The notes beneath the pieces are model-generated. The model did not search any database and was not told where the DNA came from. It worked only from the letters and a program-made list of their open reading frames with translations. DNA of 64,000 bases from Robbsia betulipollinis (lineage in GTDB: Bacteria; Pseudomonadota; Gammaproteobacteria; Burkholderiales; Burkholderiaceae), in the NCBI RefSeq assembly GCF_026624755.1, contig NZ_JAPMXC010000001.1:1770365-1834364 (forward strand). Reading direction: 5' to 3'. How positions within the stretch are numbered: position 1 is the stretch's first letter; every line of letters starts with the position of its first letter. Position numbers and translations under genes: made by a program. Of the stretch, positions 45,444 to 55,144 are shown piece by piece.

Positions 45444-47060
45444 TTACTTCGCGGCGGGTGCCGATACCGCTGCCGGCGCGGATGCCGCGGTAGCGCTCGC
45501 GGCGGCCGGCGACGAGGCCGACGGTACCGCCGGCAGGGCCGGACGCGAGGTGACCACCGGCGCGGACGCGTCGCGCGGCGGCTTGGCGCTCGACAGCGTA
45601 CGTTCCGACGCGGACTTCGAAAGCTGCACCGGCTGGCCCTTGAACTGGTTCATCGCCTGCTTCAGCATGAAGTCGTCCGTGCTGCCCAGCTCCGGCGGGA
45701 CGCGATTGCGTTCCTTCTGGCGCTGTTCCGGCGTGAGCTTGTCATTGCGCTCCTCGAGCAGGCGCAATTGTTCCATGCGGTCTGCCTCGCGTGCCTCGGC
45801 TTCCTTCTTCTCGTTCGGGTCCTGCGTGTTCGCCAGGTGATTCGTGTAATCCACCTCGCGCGTCACCAACGCGTCATCCGGATCGCCCTCGGCGTACTGG
45901 TCGACCGTCACGTCGGGGCGGATGCCCTTGTTCTGGATCGAGCGGCCCGTCGGCGTGTAGTAGTAGGCCGTCGTCAGACGCAGCGCGGTGTCCGCAGTCA
46001 GCGGCCGCACGGTCTGCACCGAACCCTTGCCGAACGTCGCCTTGCCCATGATCGTCACGCGGTGATGGTCCTGCAACGCGCCGGCGACGATTTCCGACGC
46101 CGATGCCGAGTAGGCGTTGACCAGCACGATCATCGGTACCGTCTTGAAGATCTGCGGCAGACCTTGCAGCGGATCGCCGCTCATCGACGGCAGACGGTAA
46201 TTGTCATAGGTATCGCGATAGGTCTGCTTCGCATCGGCGATCTGGCCGTTGGTCGAGACCACGAGCGCATTGGCCGGCAGGAAGGCGCCCGCGACGCCGA
46301 CCGCGCTTTGCAGCAGGCCGCCGCCGTTATTGCGCAGGTCGAGCACCAGGCCCTTCAGGTTCGGTTGCTGACGGGCGATGTCACGCAGTTTCGCGGCCAG
46401 ATCGGGAACGGTCTGTTCCTGGAAGCTGGTGATGCGCACGAACGCGTAGCCCGGCTCGATGATCTTCGTCTTGACGCTCTGCACGCGGATCTCGGCGCGC
46501 GTCACCGTCAGCGGGAAGGTCCGCTGGTCGGACTTGCGATAGATCGTCAGCGTGACCTTGGTGCCGGGGGCGCCGCGCATCTGCTTGACCGACTGGTCGA
46601 GCGTCATGCCGCGCACCGGCTTGTCCTCGATCCGGGTGATCAGGTCGCCCGGCCGGATGCCGGCGCGAAACGCCGGTGTGTCCTCGATCGGCGAGATGAC
46701 CTTGATCAGGCCATCCTCCGACGTGATTTCGATGCCCAATCCGGCGAACCGGCCCTGTGTCTGTTCCTGAAGCTCCTGGTAGTCCGTCTTGTCGAGATAC
46801 GACGAGTGCGGGTCCAGGCTCGACACCATCCCCTTGATCGCGGCGGTCAACAGTTTCTTGTCGTCCACCGGTTCGACGTATTCATGCTTGATCTGCCCGA
46901 ACACTTCCGCCAGCAGCCGCAACTGATCGAGCGGCAGTGGCGCAGCGACGGCCGCGGGGCTTACATTGCTTTGTGCGGCGGCGGAAATCTGCAGCGTTGC
47001 CAGCACTCCGGTCGTCAAGCCGGCGACAATCAAAACCACGTGTTTCAGGTGTTTGCGCAT
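45444..47060 (-). CDS. ctpA: carboxy-terminal processing protease, S41 family
   Basis: 538 residues. One N-terminal signal-anchor (HVVLIVAGLTTGVLATLQIS) exports it to the periplasm. The PDZ domain holds FAGLGIEITSEDGLIKVISP and AGIRPGDLITRIED; the protease core has VLDLRNNGGGLL, the nucleophile segment VNAYSASASEIVAGAL and the lysine motif GKATFGKGSVQ. CtpA trims C-termini, for example of peptidoglycan hydrolases. The C-terminal 70 residues are a low-complexity Ala/Ser/Pro tail. ATG 47060 is preferred to 47105 because a TATACT (-10-like) sits directly before 47105. Confidence 0.93.
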   Translation of the reverse strand: MRKHLKHVVLIVAGLTTGVLATLQISAAAQSNVSPAAVAAPLPLDQLRLLAEVFGQIKHEYVEPVDDKKLLTAAIKGMVSSLDPHSSYLDKTDYQELQEQTQGRFAGLGIEITSEDGLIKVISPIEDTPAFRAGIRPGDLITRIEDKPVRGMTLDQSVKQMRGAPGTKVTLTIYRKSDQRTFPLTVTRAEIRVQSVKTKIIEPGYAFVRITSFQEQTVPDLAAKLRDIARQQPNLKGLVLDLRNNGGGLLQSAVGVAGAFLPANALVVSTNGQIADAKQTYRDTYDNYRLPSMSGDPLQGLPQIFKTVPMIVLVNAYSASASEIVAGALQDHHRVTIMGKATFGKGSVQTVRPLTADTALRLTTAYYYTPTGRSIQNKGIRPDVTVDQYAEGDPDDALVTREVDYTNHLANTQDPNEKKEAEAREADRMEQLRLLEERNDKLTPEQRQKERNRVPPELGSTDDFMLKQAMNQFKGQPVQLSKSASERTLSSAKPPRDASAPVVTSRPALPAVPSASSPAAASATAASAPAAVSAPAAK

Positions 47061-47182
47061 AACGGGGGAGGGGGATTGGACACGGTTGTCCGTCAAAGCG
47101 GACATGGCAGTATAACTGGTTTGGCGCCCGGCCTTGCGGCTCGGGCGCGGCACGCGGCCGATGCGGCCGGAAGGGGGACCGC

Positions 47183-47929
47183 TTATTTCGCCTTGCCCTG
47201 ATTGGCCACCGCCGCTTGCGCTTGCGCGATCGCGTCCGCATCGCCGAGATAATAGTGCTTCAGCGGTTTCAGGTTCGCGTCGAGTTCGTACACCAGCGGA
47301 ATGCCGTTCGGAATGTTCAGGCCGACGATCTCGCTGTCCGGGATGTCGTCGAGGTACTTGACCAGCGCACGGATCGAATTGCCATGGGCGGCGATCACGA
47401 GCCGCTTGCCGGACTTCAATGCCGGTGCGATCGATTCGTTCCAGAGCGGCATCACGCGGGCGACCGTGTCCTTCAGGCATTCGGTCAGCGGCAGCTGCTC
47501 GCGCGGCACGCGGGCATAGCGCGGGTCGGCGAACGAGGTGCGTTCGTCGTCCGGATCCAGCGCCGGCGGCGGGGTGTCGTAGCTGCGCCGCCACACCAGC
47601 ACCTGCTCGTCGCCATATTTCTTCGCCGTCTCGGCCTTGTTCAGTCCGGCGAGCGCGCCGTAGTGGCGCTCGTTCAGACGCCAGGAGTGCACCACCGGGA
47701 TCCACATCAGATCCATCTCGTCCTGCACGTGCCAGAGCGTGCGGATCGCGCGCTTGAGCACCGAGGTGTAGGCGATGTCGAAGGCGAAGCCGGCTTCCGC
47801 GAGCAGGCGTCCGGCCTGGCGCGCCTCGGTCGCGCCCTTTTCGGTCAGGTCGACGTCGACCCAGCCGGTGAAGCGGTTTTCCTGGTTCCAGGTGGATTCG
47901 CCGTGGCGAATCAGAACGAGTTTGTACAT
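47183..47929 (-). CDS. gpmA: 2,3-bisphosphoglycerate-dependent phosphoglycerate mutase
   Basis: 248 residues. It interconverts 3- and 2-phosphoglycerate in glycolysis. The phosphohistidine H9 is in [39 protein letters not shown] and [13 protein letters not shown] supply the remaining active-site residues. ATG 47929 begins the canonical [10 protein letters not shown]; the frame is open a further 12 codons. Divergent from the rhodanese gene. Confidence 0.97.
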   Translation of the reverse strand: MYKLVLIRHGESTWNQENRFTGWVDVDLTEKGATEARQAGRLLAEAGFAFDIAYTSVLKRAIRTLWHVQDEMDLMWIPVVHSWRLNERHYGALAGLNKAETAKKYGDEQVLVWRRSYDTPPPALDPDDERTSFADPRYARVPREQLPLTECLKDTVARVMPLWNESIAPALKSGKRLVIAAHGNSIRALVKYLDDIPDSEIVGLNIPNGIPLVYELDANLKPLKHYYLGDADAIAQAQAAVANQGKAK

Positions 47930-48023
47930 GGCGTCGATGGTGAGTGAGGGATTCGATACCGACATTTTAGAGGCTCTTGCGCGCCAGCATGCCGTGTGAG
48001 CGTGAAAATTCCGCGACTCCCTC

Positions 48024-48029
48024 TATAAT
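48024..48029 (+). promoter_or_regulatory. putative -10 element of the rhodanese-grxC-secB unit
   Basis: A perfect TATAAT, 30 bp upstream of the rhodanese start. The -35 is not clear (CGTGAA at 17 bp). Confidence 0.5.
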
Positions 48030-48059
48030 GCGCGGATTCCCTTTTTCCGGCGGTTGCCT

Positions 48060-48482
48060 GTGAAGTTCTTCTCTGACTACACCAATCTTATCCTGATCGC
48101 CATCGCGGTCATTTCGGGAGCGCTTCTTGCGTGGCCTGTCTTGATGCGGCGCGGCCGGGGTCTTTCGTCCCAGGACGCCACGCAGTTGATCAACCGGCGC
48201 AACGCGGTCGTCCTCGATATCCGCAGTGCCGAGGCCTACGCCGCCGGCCATTTGCCGCAGGCTCGGCACCTGGCGTTCGCGGACCTGGCGGGCAAGGCGG
48301 CCCAGGTTGCCAAGAACAAGAACACGCCGGTCATCGTGGTCTGCCAGTCCGGTGTCCAGTCGGCCAGGGCCGAGGCGCTGTTGAAGACGGCGGGCTACGC
48401 CGAGGTCCATGGCCTCGACGGCGGCATCGACGGCTGGCAGAAGGCAGGCATGCCCATCGTCAAACAAGGAGTGGCGAAATGA
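48060..48482 (+). CDS. membrane-anchored rhodanese-like domain protein
   Basis: 140 residues. An N-terminal membrane helix (NLILIAIAVISGALLAWPVL) is followed by a rhodanese fold: VVLDIRSAEAYAAGHLPQA and the active-site loop VVCQSGVQSARA with the persulfide-forming Cys. A sulfurtransferase role at the membrane is likely, but no partner is known. GTG 48060 is the chosen start; TTG 48054 is possible. The stop overlaps the grxC start (ATGA). Confidence 0.88.
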   Translation: MKFFSDYTNLILIAIAVISGALLAWPVLMRRGRGLSSQDATQLINRRNAVVLDIRSAEAYAAGHLPQARHLAFADLAGKAAQVAKNKNTPVIVVCQSGVQSARAEALLKTAGYAEVHGLDGGIDGWQKAGMPIVKQGVAK

Positions 48483-48760
48483 ACAAGGTCGTGATGTACA
48501 GCACGCAGGTCTGTCCGTATTGCCAGATGGCCGAACGCCTGCTGAAGCAGCGCGGCGTCGAGCATGTCGAAAAGATCCTGATCGACAAGGACCCGGCCCA
48601 GCGCGCGGACATGATGTCGCGCACCGGGCGCCGCACCGTGCCGCAGATCTACATCGGCGAGACCCACGTCGGCGGCTACGACGATCTGTCCGCGCTCGAC
48701 CGCTCCGGCGGCCTGCTGCCGCTGCTGGCGGCGTCGCAGGACGGCGCGCACGGCAACTGA
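48479..48760 (+). CDS. grxC: glutaredoxin 3 (GrxC)
   Basis: 93 residues. The dithiol active site is C12-P-Y-C15 (YSTQVCPYCQMAERLL), with the cis-proline TVPQIYIGETHVGGYDDL. It reduces mixed disulfides with glutathione in the cytoplasm; the glutathione genes lie nearby in this window. It overlaps the rhodanese stop by 4 bp and precedes secB by 105 bp. Confidence 0.95.
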   Translation: MNKVVMYSTQVCPYCQMAERLLKQRGVEHVEKILIDKDPAQRADMMSRTGRRTVPQIYIGETHVGGYDDLSALDRSGGLLPLLAASQDGAHGN

Positions 48761-48865
48761 GTCACCGGGTTCCGGCGGCCCCGCCCGCCGCCCGTTTCTT
48801 CGCGCGCGCCGTAGGTTCGGCAGGTTCACGCGGCGCGCGCCGCATTCATCATCCGAGGAATTTCC

Positions 48866-49357
48866 ATGAGCGAACAAAACGATCAGCCCTTTTTCAACAT
48901 TCAGCGCGTCTATCTGAAGGACATGTCGCTCGAACAGCCGAATTCGCCCTCCATTTTCCTCGAACAGGAAATGCCGCAGGTCGAAGTCGAAATCAATGTC
49001 AAGGAAGCGCAACTGCAGGAAAACGTTTTCGAATGCACGGTAACCGGCACGGTGACCGCGAAGGTCGGCGAGAAGGTGGCGTTCCTGATCGAAGCCACGC
49101 AGGCCGGGATCTTCGACATCCGCAATTTGCCCCAGGACCAGCTCCAGCCGGTGCTGAACATCGCCTGCCCGCAGATCATCTTCCCGTATCTGCGCTCGAA
49201 CATCGCCGACGCCGTGACGCGCGCGGGATTCCCGCCGATCCATCTGGCCGAGATCAATTTCCAGGCGCTGTACGAACAGCGTTTCGCACAGGCCACCGTC
49301 GGCACGTCGGATAGCGACATCCAGATCGCGCAAAGCGCGCCGCCGCAGACGCACTGA
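48866..49357 (+). CDS. secB: protein-export chaperone SecB
   Basis: 163 residues. SecB holds preproteins unfolded for Sec[21 protein letters not shown] is the diagnostic start; [11 protein letters not shown] and [20 protein letters not shown] follow, and the [17 protein letters not shown] segment is invariant. ATG 48866 has GAGGAA. The order grxC-secB-gpsA is widely conserved. Confidence 0.97.
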   Translation: MSEQNDQPFFNIQRVYLKDMSLEQPNSPSIFLEQEMPQVEVEINVKEAQLQENVFECTVTGTVTAKVGEKVAFLIEATQAGIFDIRNLPQDQLQPVLNIACPQIIFPYLRSNIADAVTRAGFPPIHLAEINFQALYEQRFAQATVGTSDSDIQIAQSAPPQTH

Positions 49358-49384
49358 CCGCTCGCGCGTCCCCGGAGCGACAGC

Positions 49385-50404
49385 ATGAACGTCTGCGTAC
49401 TGGGCGCGGGCGCCTGGGGCACGGCCGTCGCGGTCCATCTGGCCGCCCGGCACGAGGTGGTATTGTGGGCGCGGGACCCGGAACTGGTTGCCAGCATGGC
49501 CGCCGGGCGGGAAAACCGCGCCTATCTCGCCGGCTGTCCATTGCCTTCGGCGCTGCGTCTGGAGGCCGACCTGGAACGCGCGGCCGGGCATGCGGACGAT
49601 GCGGCCGCGCTGACGGTGCTGGCGACGCCGGTCGCCGGTCTCCGGCCGTTGCTGGAAACGCTGCGTGCCGGCGCGCGCGTGCCGGCGCATTTCGTCTGGC
49701 TGTGCAAGGGTTTCGAGGCCGATACGGGGTTGTTGCCACATCAGATCGTCGCCGACGTGCTGGGGGACGACGTGTCCTGCGGCGCCGTGACGGGCCCCAG
49801 TTTCGCGAGGGAAGTCGCGCAGGGCCTGCCGGTCGCGCTGACCGCGGCGAGCCGGACGGCGCCCTGCCGGCTGCGTGCGCAGCAGGCGTTCCACCATGCG
49901 GCGATGCGCATCTACACCAGCGACGACATCGTCGGCGTGGAGGTGGGCGGGGCGGTGAAGAATGTCCTGGCGATCGCGACCGGCATTGCCGACGGGATGG
50001 GCCTGGGTCTGAACGCGCGTGCCGCGCTGGTGACGCGCGGGCTGGCCGAGATGACCCGTCTGGGCGTCGCGCTGGGCGCGCGCAATGAGACTTTCACCGG
50101 CCTGTCCGGGGTGGGCGATCTGATCCTGACCGCCACCGGCGACCTGTCGCGCAACCGTACCGTCGGTATCCGGCTCGCATCGGGGCAACCGCTGGCCCGC
50201 GTTCTCGCCGAGCTCGGTCATGTCGCCGAGGGTGTGCGATGCGCGGGTGCGGTGCGGGACCTCGCGTTGCGCGAGCGCGTGGACATGCCCCTGACCGAAG
50301 CGGTGTGCCGTATTCTTTTCGAGGATGCGGCGCCGGGCGAAGTGCTGGCCTCCCTGCTGCGGCGGGATGCGAAAACCGAGGGCGAGGCGGCCTGGAAGGC
50401 GTGA
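49385..50404 (+). CDS. gpsA: NAD(P)-dependent glycerol-3-phosphate dehydrogenase
   Basis: 339 residues. It makes sn-glycerol-3-phosphate for phospholipids. The Rossmann motif is [25 protein letters not shown] is the substrate region; [17 protein letters not shown], the [18 protein letters not shown] segment with the catalytic lysine, and [14 protein letters not shown] follow. ATG 49385 has GGAG at 7 nt, 27 bp after secB. Confidence 0.97.
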   Translation: MNVCVLGAGAWGTAVAVHLAARHEVVLWARDPELVASMAAGRENRAYLAGCPLPSALRLEADLERAAGHADDAAALTVLATPVAGLRPLLETLRAGARVPAHFVWLCKGFEADTGLLPHQIVADVLGDDVSCGAVTGPSFAREVAQGLPVALTAASRTAPCRLRAQQAFHHAAMRIYTSDDIVGVEVGGAVKNVLAIATGIADGMGLGLNARAALVTRGLAEMTRLGVALGARNETFTGLSGVGDLILTATGDLSRNRTVGIRLASGQPLARVLAELGHVAEGVRCAGAVRDLALRERVDMPLTEAVCRILFEDAAPGEVLASLLRRDAKTEGEAAWKA

Positions 50405-50453
50405 TGCGCTTTTACCGGCCCGCTGCTCCGCATTCTCCGGCTCGCCTCCCGGA

Positions 50454-50924
50454 TCACGCCCCGCCCGCGTAACCCGATTGGCGCCAGGCCTCGAATACCG
50501 TCACCGCGACCGCGTTCGACAGGTTGAGGCTGCGGTTGTGCGGCCGCATCGGCAGCCGCAGCCTGCGCGCCGCGTCGAACGCCTCCAGAAAGACCGCCGA
50601 CAGGCCGCGCGTTTCCGGACCGAAGACGAACCAGTCTCCGGGCATCAGCGCCTGGCCGCCGAACGGCGTCGCGGCGTGCGTGGTCATCGCGAACAGGCGC
50701 GCCGGATCCGGCGTCTCGGCGGCGAGGAACGCCGCCCAGTCCGCATGGACTTTCATCCGCGCGTATTCGTGATAGTCCAGACCGGCGCGCCGCATGCGCG
50801 CGTCATCGAGCGGGAACCCCAGCGGTTCGACCAGGTGCAGGGCCGCGCCGGTGTTCGCGCACAGGCGGATCACGTTGCCGGTATTGGGCGGAATCTCGGG
50901 TTCTACGAGTACGACATTGAACAT
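50454..50924 (-). CDS. trmL: tRNA (cytidine/uridine-34 2'-O)-methyltransferase TrmL
   Basis: 156 residues, SPOUT class. Motif 1 is EPEIPPNTGNVIRLCANTG, motif 2 FVFGPETRGLS, motif 3 MRPHNRSLNLSNAVAVTVFE, forming the trefoil knot and SAM site. It methylates the wobble nucleotide of certain leucine tRNAs. Convergent with gpsA. Confidence 0.95.
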   Translation of the reverse strand: MFNVVLVEPEIPPNTGNVIRLCANTGAALHLVEPLGFPLDDARMRRAGLDYHEYARMKVHADWAAFLAAETPDPARLFAMTTHAATPFGGQALMPGDWFVFGPETRGLSAVFLEAFDAARRLRLPMRPHNRSLNLSNAVAVTVFEAWRQSGYAGGA

Positions 50925-50993
50925 GGCAGGAGGGTGTCGGGTATTTTTACGGATCGCGGGCCCGGGGACCTGAGGCGACGGGCTGCCGGCGCA

Positions 50994-51833
50994 TCAGGCG
51001 GTCCGGAATATCACGAAGTTGCTGACGCGGCGCGCGCCCGCCGTCTTCAACACACGGGCCAGGGCGTTCAGCGTCGCGCCGGTCGTCATCACGTCGTCGA
51101 CGAGGCCGACATGCGCGCCGGCGATGCGCGCCGCGGCGTGCGGCGCGAGGCGGAACGCGCGGCCGAGGTTGCGCTGGCGCGCGGCGAGATTCAGGTCGGA
51201 CTGGGCCGTCGTATGCCGACGCAGCAGCAGCGTGGGGTCGGCGGGTATGCCGGTTTGCCGCGCCAGCCGGCGCGTCAGCTCCCAGGCCTGATTGTAACCG
51301 CGCCGCACGAGTCGCCGGCGCGAAAGCGGTGCGGGCAGCAGCAACTCGGGCACGATGTCCAGCGTGTCCGCAGCGGCGCCGTTCGTCTCATGCCCGGCCG
51401 CCAGCGCGCAGGCGATCCGTTTCGCGAAACCGGCGGCCAGACGGTCCGCGAGATCGCGCGCCAGCGCCGGTCGGCCCCGGAATTTGAGCGTGATCGCCAG
51501 GATGTCGAGCGGCGGCCGGTAATCGGCCAGCGCCAGCGTCGCGTCGAACGCGGGCGGCGCCAACCGGCAGGGCGCGCAGCGGGGCCGGCGCGCGCGGGCG
51601 GCGTCGCTGCCGGAGAGCAGCCGGATTCCGCACTGCGCGCAGCGCGGAATCGCCCCCGCGGCCGGCCAGTACGCCTGCGCGCAGCGCCGGCAGAGCGCGT
51701 CGCCGGCCGCGTCGCCGCAGACCAGGCACTGGCCCGGCAGGCACGCCGCGAGGATGCGCAGCAGCGCGGCGCGCGGAGATGCCGAAGCGCTCGCCGGCGT
51801 CCCCGCCGGCGCCGGACCGAACAGGTCGGACAT
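50994..51833 (-). CDS. comF: ComF family phosphoribosyltransferase-like protein
   Basis: 279 residues. An N-terminal zinc ribbon has CLVCGDAAGDALCRRC and CAQCGIR with a further CAPC; the PRTase core has LPAPLSRRRLVRRGYNQAWE and the PRPP loop VGLVDDVMTTGATL. ComF/GntX proteins are needed for DNA uptake in transformation; with comM this gives two competence-linked genes here. ATG 51833 follows GGAGG. Residues 1-25 are Ala/Ser/Pro-rich. Confidence 0.92.
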   Translation of the reverse strand: MSDLFGPAPAGTPASASASPRAALLRILAACLPGQCLVCGDAAGDALCRRCAQAYWPAAGAIPRCAQCGIRLLSGSDAARARRPRCAPCRLAPPAFDATLALADYRPPLDILAITLKFRGRPALARDLADRLAAGFAKRIACALAAGHETNGAAADTLDIVPELLLPAPLSRRRLVRRGYNQAWELTRRLARQTGIPADPTLLLRRHTTAQSDLNLAARQRNLGRAFRLAPHAAARIAGAHVGLVDDVMTTGATLNALARVLKTAGARRVSNFVIFRTA

Positions 51834-51902
51834 CGTGGCCTCCATGGGGCGTCGGGGAAGGACCGAGTATACTTCGCAGCCTACTGGTGCCGAGCGTTGA
51901 GC

Positions 51903-53045
51903 ATGCCTATCCCGACCGTCTATCCCTTTCAGCGTGCCGTGCAACCCGTGCGGCGCCGGGTTTTCGACCGCCGCGCGGCCAGCTTCGACAAGGTCGCCTT
52001 TCTGCCGCGCGAAATCGCCGCGCGCATGCGCGAGCGTCTGGACTACATCAAGACCACCCCGGCGCATGTCCTGGACGCCGGCTGCGGCACGGGCGCCGAT
52101 CTCGTCGCCCTGGGCGCGCGCTATCCGGCCGCGCAGATCACGGGCGTCGACGGCTCGCATGCGATGCTGGCACAGGCGGGCCGCGCGGAACGCAGCGCGC
52201 AGGACGGCGCGTTCGATGCCCGGCGCTGGTTGCCCGATGCGCTGCGACGCATGCTGGGGCGCCGGGATGCATGGCGCGTGCAATCCGATTTTTCGGCGAT
52301 GCCGTTCGCCGATGGCGCCTTCGACATGCTGTGGTCCAATCTGGCGTTGCAATGGCACCCCCGTCCCGACGCGGTGTTCCCGGAATGGCAGCGCGTGCTG
52401 GCCACCGGCGGTCTGTTGATGTTCTCGACCCTGGGGCCGGACACGCTCAGGGAACTGCGTGCCGCATGGCTCGAGGCGGACGCCGGCCGCCCCGCGTCGG
52501 ATGCGGCCGATGCGGCGGTACCCGACACCGCGGGCACCATTCCCCGGCAAGCGCGTCGCCGGCCGCCGGTACTCGATTTCGTGGATATGCACGACTTCGG
52601 CGACATGCTGGTTGCGAGCGGTTTCGAACTGCCGGTGATGGACATGGAAACCCTGAGCGTGACCTACCGGGACCCGGTGGCGCTGCTCGCCGACGTACGC
52701 GCCTGGGGCGCCATCGCCGGGCGCGGCGTCGCAGCAGACGATGCGGCCACCCATGCCGCCGGCGCGGCCGGCGCTGGCGAGCTGACCGGGCTGACCGGGC
52801 TGACCGGGCTGACCGGGCTGACCGGGCTGACCGGGCTGACCGGGCGATTGGCGCACCGGAGGCTGCTCGACGCCATCGAGCGGCAGCGCAACGCGGATGG
52901 TCAGATCGCCCTGACGTTCGAGATCGTCTACGGCCATGCATGGAAGGCCCGGCCGAAGGCGGACGACGACGGGCGTGCGATCGTGCGGGTGGAAGATATC
53001 GGCGGCCGGCGCGGCGCGCGTCCGTCCCGGAGGTCGGGCGCGTAG
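51903..53045 (+). CDS. bioC: BioC-like SAM-dependent methyltransferase
   Basis: 380 residues, long for BioC (about 250-310). It probably methylates malonyl-ACP to start biotin synthesis. The SAM motif is VLDAGCGTGADLVALG; the VQSDFSAMPFADGAFDMLWS stretch and NLALQWHPRPDAVFPEWQRV match BioC. Length is added by an Ala-rich insert near residues 200-215 and by seven LTG units at 294-314 from a 9-bp repeat. No bio genes adjacent. ATG 51903; a TTG at 51897 is possible. Symbol moderately sure. Confidence 0.8.
   Translation: MPIPTVYPFQRAVQPVRRRVFDRRAASFDKVAFLPREIAARMRERLDYIKTTPAHVLDAGCGTGADLVALGARYPAAQITGVDGSHAMLAQAGRAERSAQDGAFDARRWLPDALRRMLGRRDAWRVQSDFSAMPFADGAFDMLWSNLALQWHPRPDAVFPEWQRVLATGGLLMFSTLGPDTLRELRAAWLEADAGRPASDAADAAVPDTAGTIPRQARRRPPVLDFVDMHDFGDMLVASGFELPVMDMETLSVTYRDPVALLADVRAWGAIAGRGVAADDAATHAAGAAGAGELTGLTGLTGLTGLTGLTGLTGRLAHRRLLDAIERQRNADGQIALTFEIVYGHAWKARPKADDDGRAIVRVEDIGGRRGARPSRRSGA
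52782..52844 (+). repeat. 9-bp tandem repeat inside the bioC-like gene, seven copies
   Basis: Seven identical copies of CTGACCGGG encode LTG seven times (residues 294-314). Perfect identity indicates recent expansion; the unit length preserves frame. Confidence 0.97.
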
Positions 53046-53082
53046 GGCGTGCGTCGTGCGCCATTGGACCGGGCGCACGCCC
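53045..53082 (+). terminator. possible terminator hairpin after bioC
   Basis: GGGCGTGCG (53045-53053) and CGCACGCCC (53074-53082) pair perfectly over 9 bp with a 20-nt loop. No T-run follows. Confidence 0.4.
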
Positions 53083-53139
53083 GCCGGTTCCGGCTCCCAG
53101 CGGATGCGGAAAGACCGCCCGCCGGCCGAGGTGTCCGGC

Positions 53140-53167
53140 TTGTGGTGGCTCCAGGAAGCGCTATAAT
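53140..53167 (+). promoter_or_regulatory. sigma-70 promoter of the cox operon
   Basis: TTGTGG (53140-53145), 16-bp spacer, TATAAT (53162-53167). It lies about 110 bp before the DUF2244 gene that opens the cox operon. Confidence 0.6.
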
Positions 53168-53277
53168 GCGACGGTTTATCGCATGGCCTCTGGCGCGGCG
53201 GCGCCTTGGTCAGGGCCTCGCCGGCGCCACTGGCCGGACCCGGCCTGGATGCGCCGCACGGGCGCGGGGAGCGTGGA

Positions 53278-53778
53278 ATGGACGCGACGGCGGCAGCGCG
53301 CGGGCAGCGGCGATCGGCGGCAACGCACGTGGAGCCGGCGCTCAAGGAATGGATGCTGAAACGAAACTGCGCGCTTTCTCCCCGGCAGTTCGCGATGTTC
53401 TTTGTTTCGCTCTGCTCGGTATCGCTGACGATCGCGATCGTTTTCCTGCTGCGGGGCGCCTGGATGATCCTGCCGTTCACCGCGCTGGAAATGGGCGCGC
53501 TGCTGACGGCATGCGTGATTCAGGCGCGGCACGCGATCGATTACGAACACATCCGGCTGTTCCCGAACCGGCTGGTGGTCGAGCGGATGCACGCGTTTCG
53601 TCTCACTTGCGACGAGTTCAACCCGCTGTGGGTGCGGGTCGAACCCGGCGCGACGTCGCGCGAACCGATGACCCTGCACTCGGCGGGAAAGTCGGTCCGC
53701 ATCGGCCAGTACCTGATGGCGGATGCCCGCGAACCGTTTGCAACCGAGTTGCGCGCCTGGCTCCGCCGATGTGGATGA
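53278..53778 (+). CDS. DUF2244 membrane protein, first gene of the cox operon
   Basis: 166 residues. Two adjacent membrane helices (FFVSLCSVSLTIAIVFLL and the following MILPFTALEMGALLTACVI) then a cytoplasmic domain with YEHIRLFPNRLVVE. DUF2244 proteins are often upstream of ctaC and are thought to aid oxidase assembly, though biochemical evidence is lacking. ATG 53278 has GGGAG upstream. About 120 bp to ctaC. Confidence 0.88.
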   Translation: MDATAAARGQRRSAATHVEPALKEWMLKRNCALSPRQFAMFFVSLCSVSLTIAIVFLLRGAWMILPFTALEMGALLTACVIQARHAIDYEHIRLFPNRLVVERMHAFRLTCDEFNPLWVRVEPGATSREPMTLHSAGKSVRIGQYLMADAREPFATELRAWLRRCG

Positions 53779-53900
53779 TGAACCGGCCGCTGCGTGAGCG
53801 AACGGGCGATCGTGCGAACGGGCACGCAACCGGGCGCAAAGCGGCGAGGGCGCCGTCGGGCGCTGCCGGTGCCGTGATGGCAATTTTGGGTAAGGAATCT

Positions 53901-55115
53901 ATGAAAGCAGCAATCAAGCGAGCGCTCGCCGGCCTGTCGGCGGTGAGCGGACTGCTGACGGCAGGCGCGGCCCGGGCTGTCGGGGCGGCGCCAGGCGGTC
54001 CCGAGGTCAACGAGTTGAATCTCCAGACGCCGGTCACCAGCATCGCTCGCGAGGTGTACAGCCTGCATACCCTGATGCTGGTCATCTGCCTGGCGATCTT
54101 CGTCGGCGTGTTCGGCATCATGCTGTACTCGATCATCATGCATCGCAAGTCGCGCGGCCACAAGGCGGCGAACTTCCACGAAAGCACGACCGTCGAGATC
54201 CTGTGGACCGTCGTGCCGTTCCTGATCATCATCGGCATGGCGATTCCGGCGACGAAGACCGTCATTTCGATGAAGGACACTTCCAATGCCGACCTGACCG
54301 TCAAGGTCACCGGCTATCAATGGAAATGGGGCTATGACTATCTGAAAGGCCCGGGCGAAGGCATCAGCCTGATCTCCACGCTGGCGACGCCCCGCGAGCA
54401 GATCGCCGGCGTCGCGCCCAAGACCGATACCTATCTCCAGGAGGTCGACCATCCGCTGGTCGTGCCGGTCAACCGCAAGATCCGCATCATCACGACGGCC
54501 GCCGACGTGATCCATTCCTGGTACGTGCCGGCCTTCGGCGTCAAGCAGGATGCGTTTCCCGGCTTCACCCGCGACACGTGGTTCACCGCCGAGAAGGTGG
54601 GCATCTACCGGGGTTTCTGTACGGAACTCTGCGGCAAGGAGCATGCGTTCATGCCGGTGGTGGTCAACGTGGTCTCCGAGTCGGATTACATGAAATGGGT
54701 CGACGCGCAGCGCAGCCACGCCGCGATGGCGGCCGACGACCCGGACAGGACCTATACGCTCGCCGAATTGATGCAGCGCGGCGAGAAGGTGTTCACCGCC
54801 AACTGCGCGGTCTGCCACCAGGCCAGCGGCAAGGGGGTCGGACCGTTTCCGGCGCTCGACGGCTCCGCCCTGCTGAAAGGCGCCGCCAGACCGGTCGTCG
54901 ATCTCGTCCTGAACGGCCGCGGCCAGATGCCGGCATGGAAACAGACGATGAACGATGTCGAAATTGCGGCGGTCGTGACCTATTCGCGCAATGCATGGCG
55001 CAACCATGCGGACGACGTCGTACAACCCGTGGAGGTGCGTGCCGCACGGGAAGGTGCCGCCCAGGGCGCGCAGAAGCAGGTCAACGGCGAATTGAGCAAG
55101 CACCCGGCTGCCTGA
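53901..55115 (+). CDS. ctaC: cytochrome c oxidase subunit II with fused cytochrome c
   Basis: 404 residues. A signal peptide and two membrane helices precede the CuA domain; the site is C240-TEL-C244 in FCTELCGKEHAFMPVVV, with the His of DVIHSWYVPAFGVK. A C-terminal class I cytochrome c domain has C302-AV-C305-H306 (NCAVCHQASG) and the distal Met in GRGQMPAWKQ. It accepts electrons from cytochrome c and passes them to heme a. ATG 53901 has AAGGA. Confidence 0.95.
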   Translation: MKAAIKRALAGLSAVSGLLTAGAARAVGAAPGGPEVNELNLQTPVTSIAREVYSLHTLMLVICLAIFVGVFGIMLYSIIMHRKSRGHKAANFHESTTVEILWTVVPFLIIIGMAIPATKTVISMKDTSNADLTVKVTGYQWKWGYDYLKGPGEGISLISTLATPREQIAGVAPKTDTYLQEVDHPLVVPVNRKIRIITTAADVIHSWYVPAFGVKQDAFPGFTRDTWFTAEKVGIYRGFCTELCGKEHAFMPVVVNVVSESDYMKWVDAQRSHAAMAADDPDRTYTLAELMQRGEKVFTANCAVCHQASGKGVGPFPALDGSALLKGAARPVVDLVLNGRGQMPAWKQTMNDVEIAAVVTYSRNAWRNHADDVVQPVEVRAAREGAAQGAQKQVNGELSKHPAA

Positions 55116-55144
55116 GGCCGGGGTCTTCGAGGAAGGAGTGAGAT

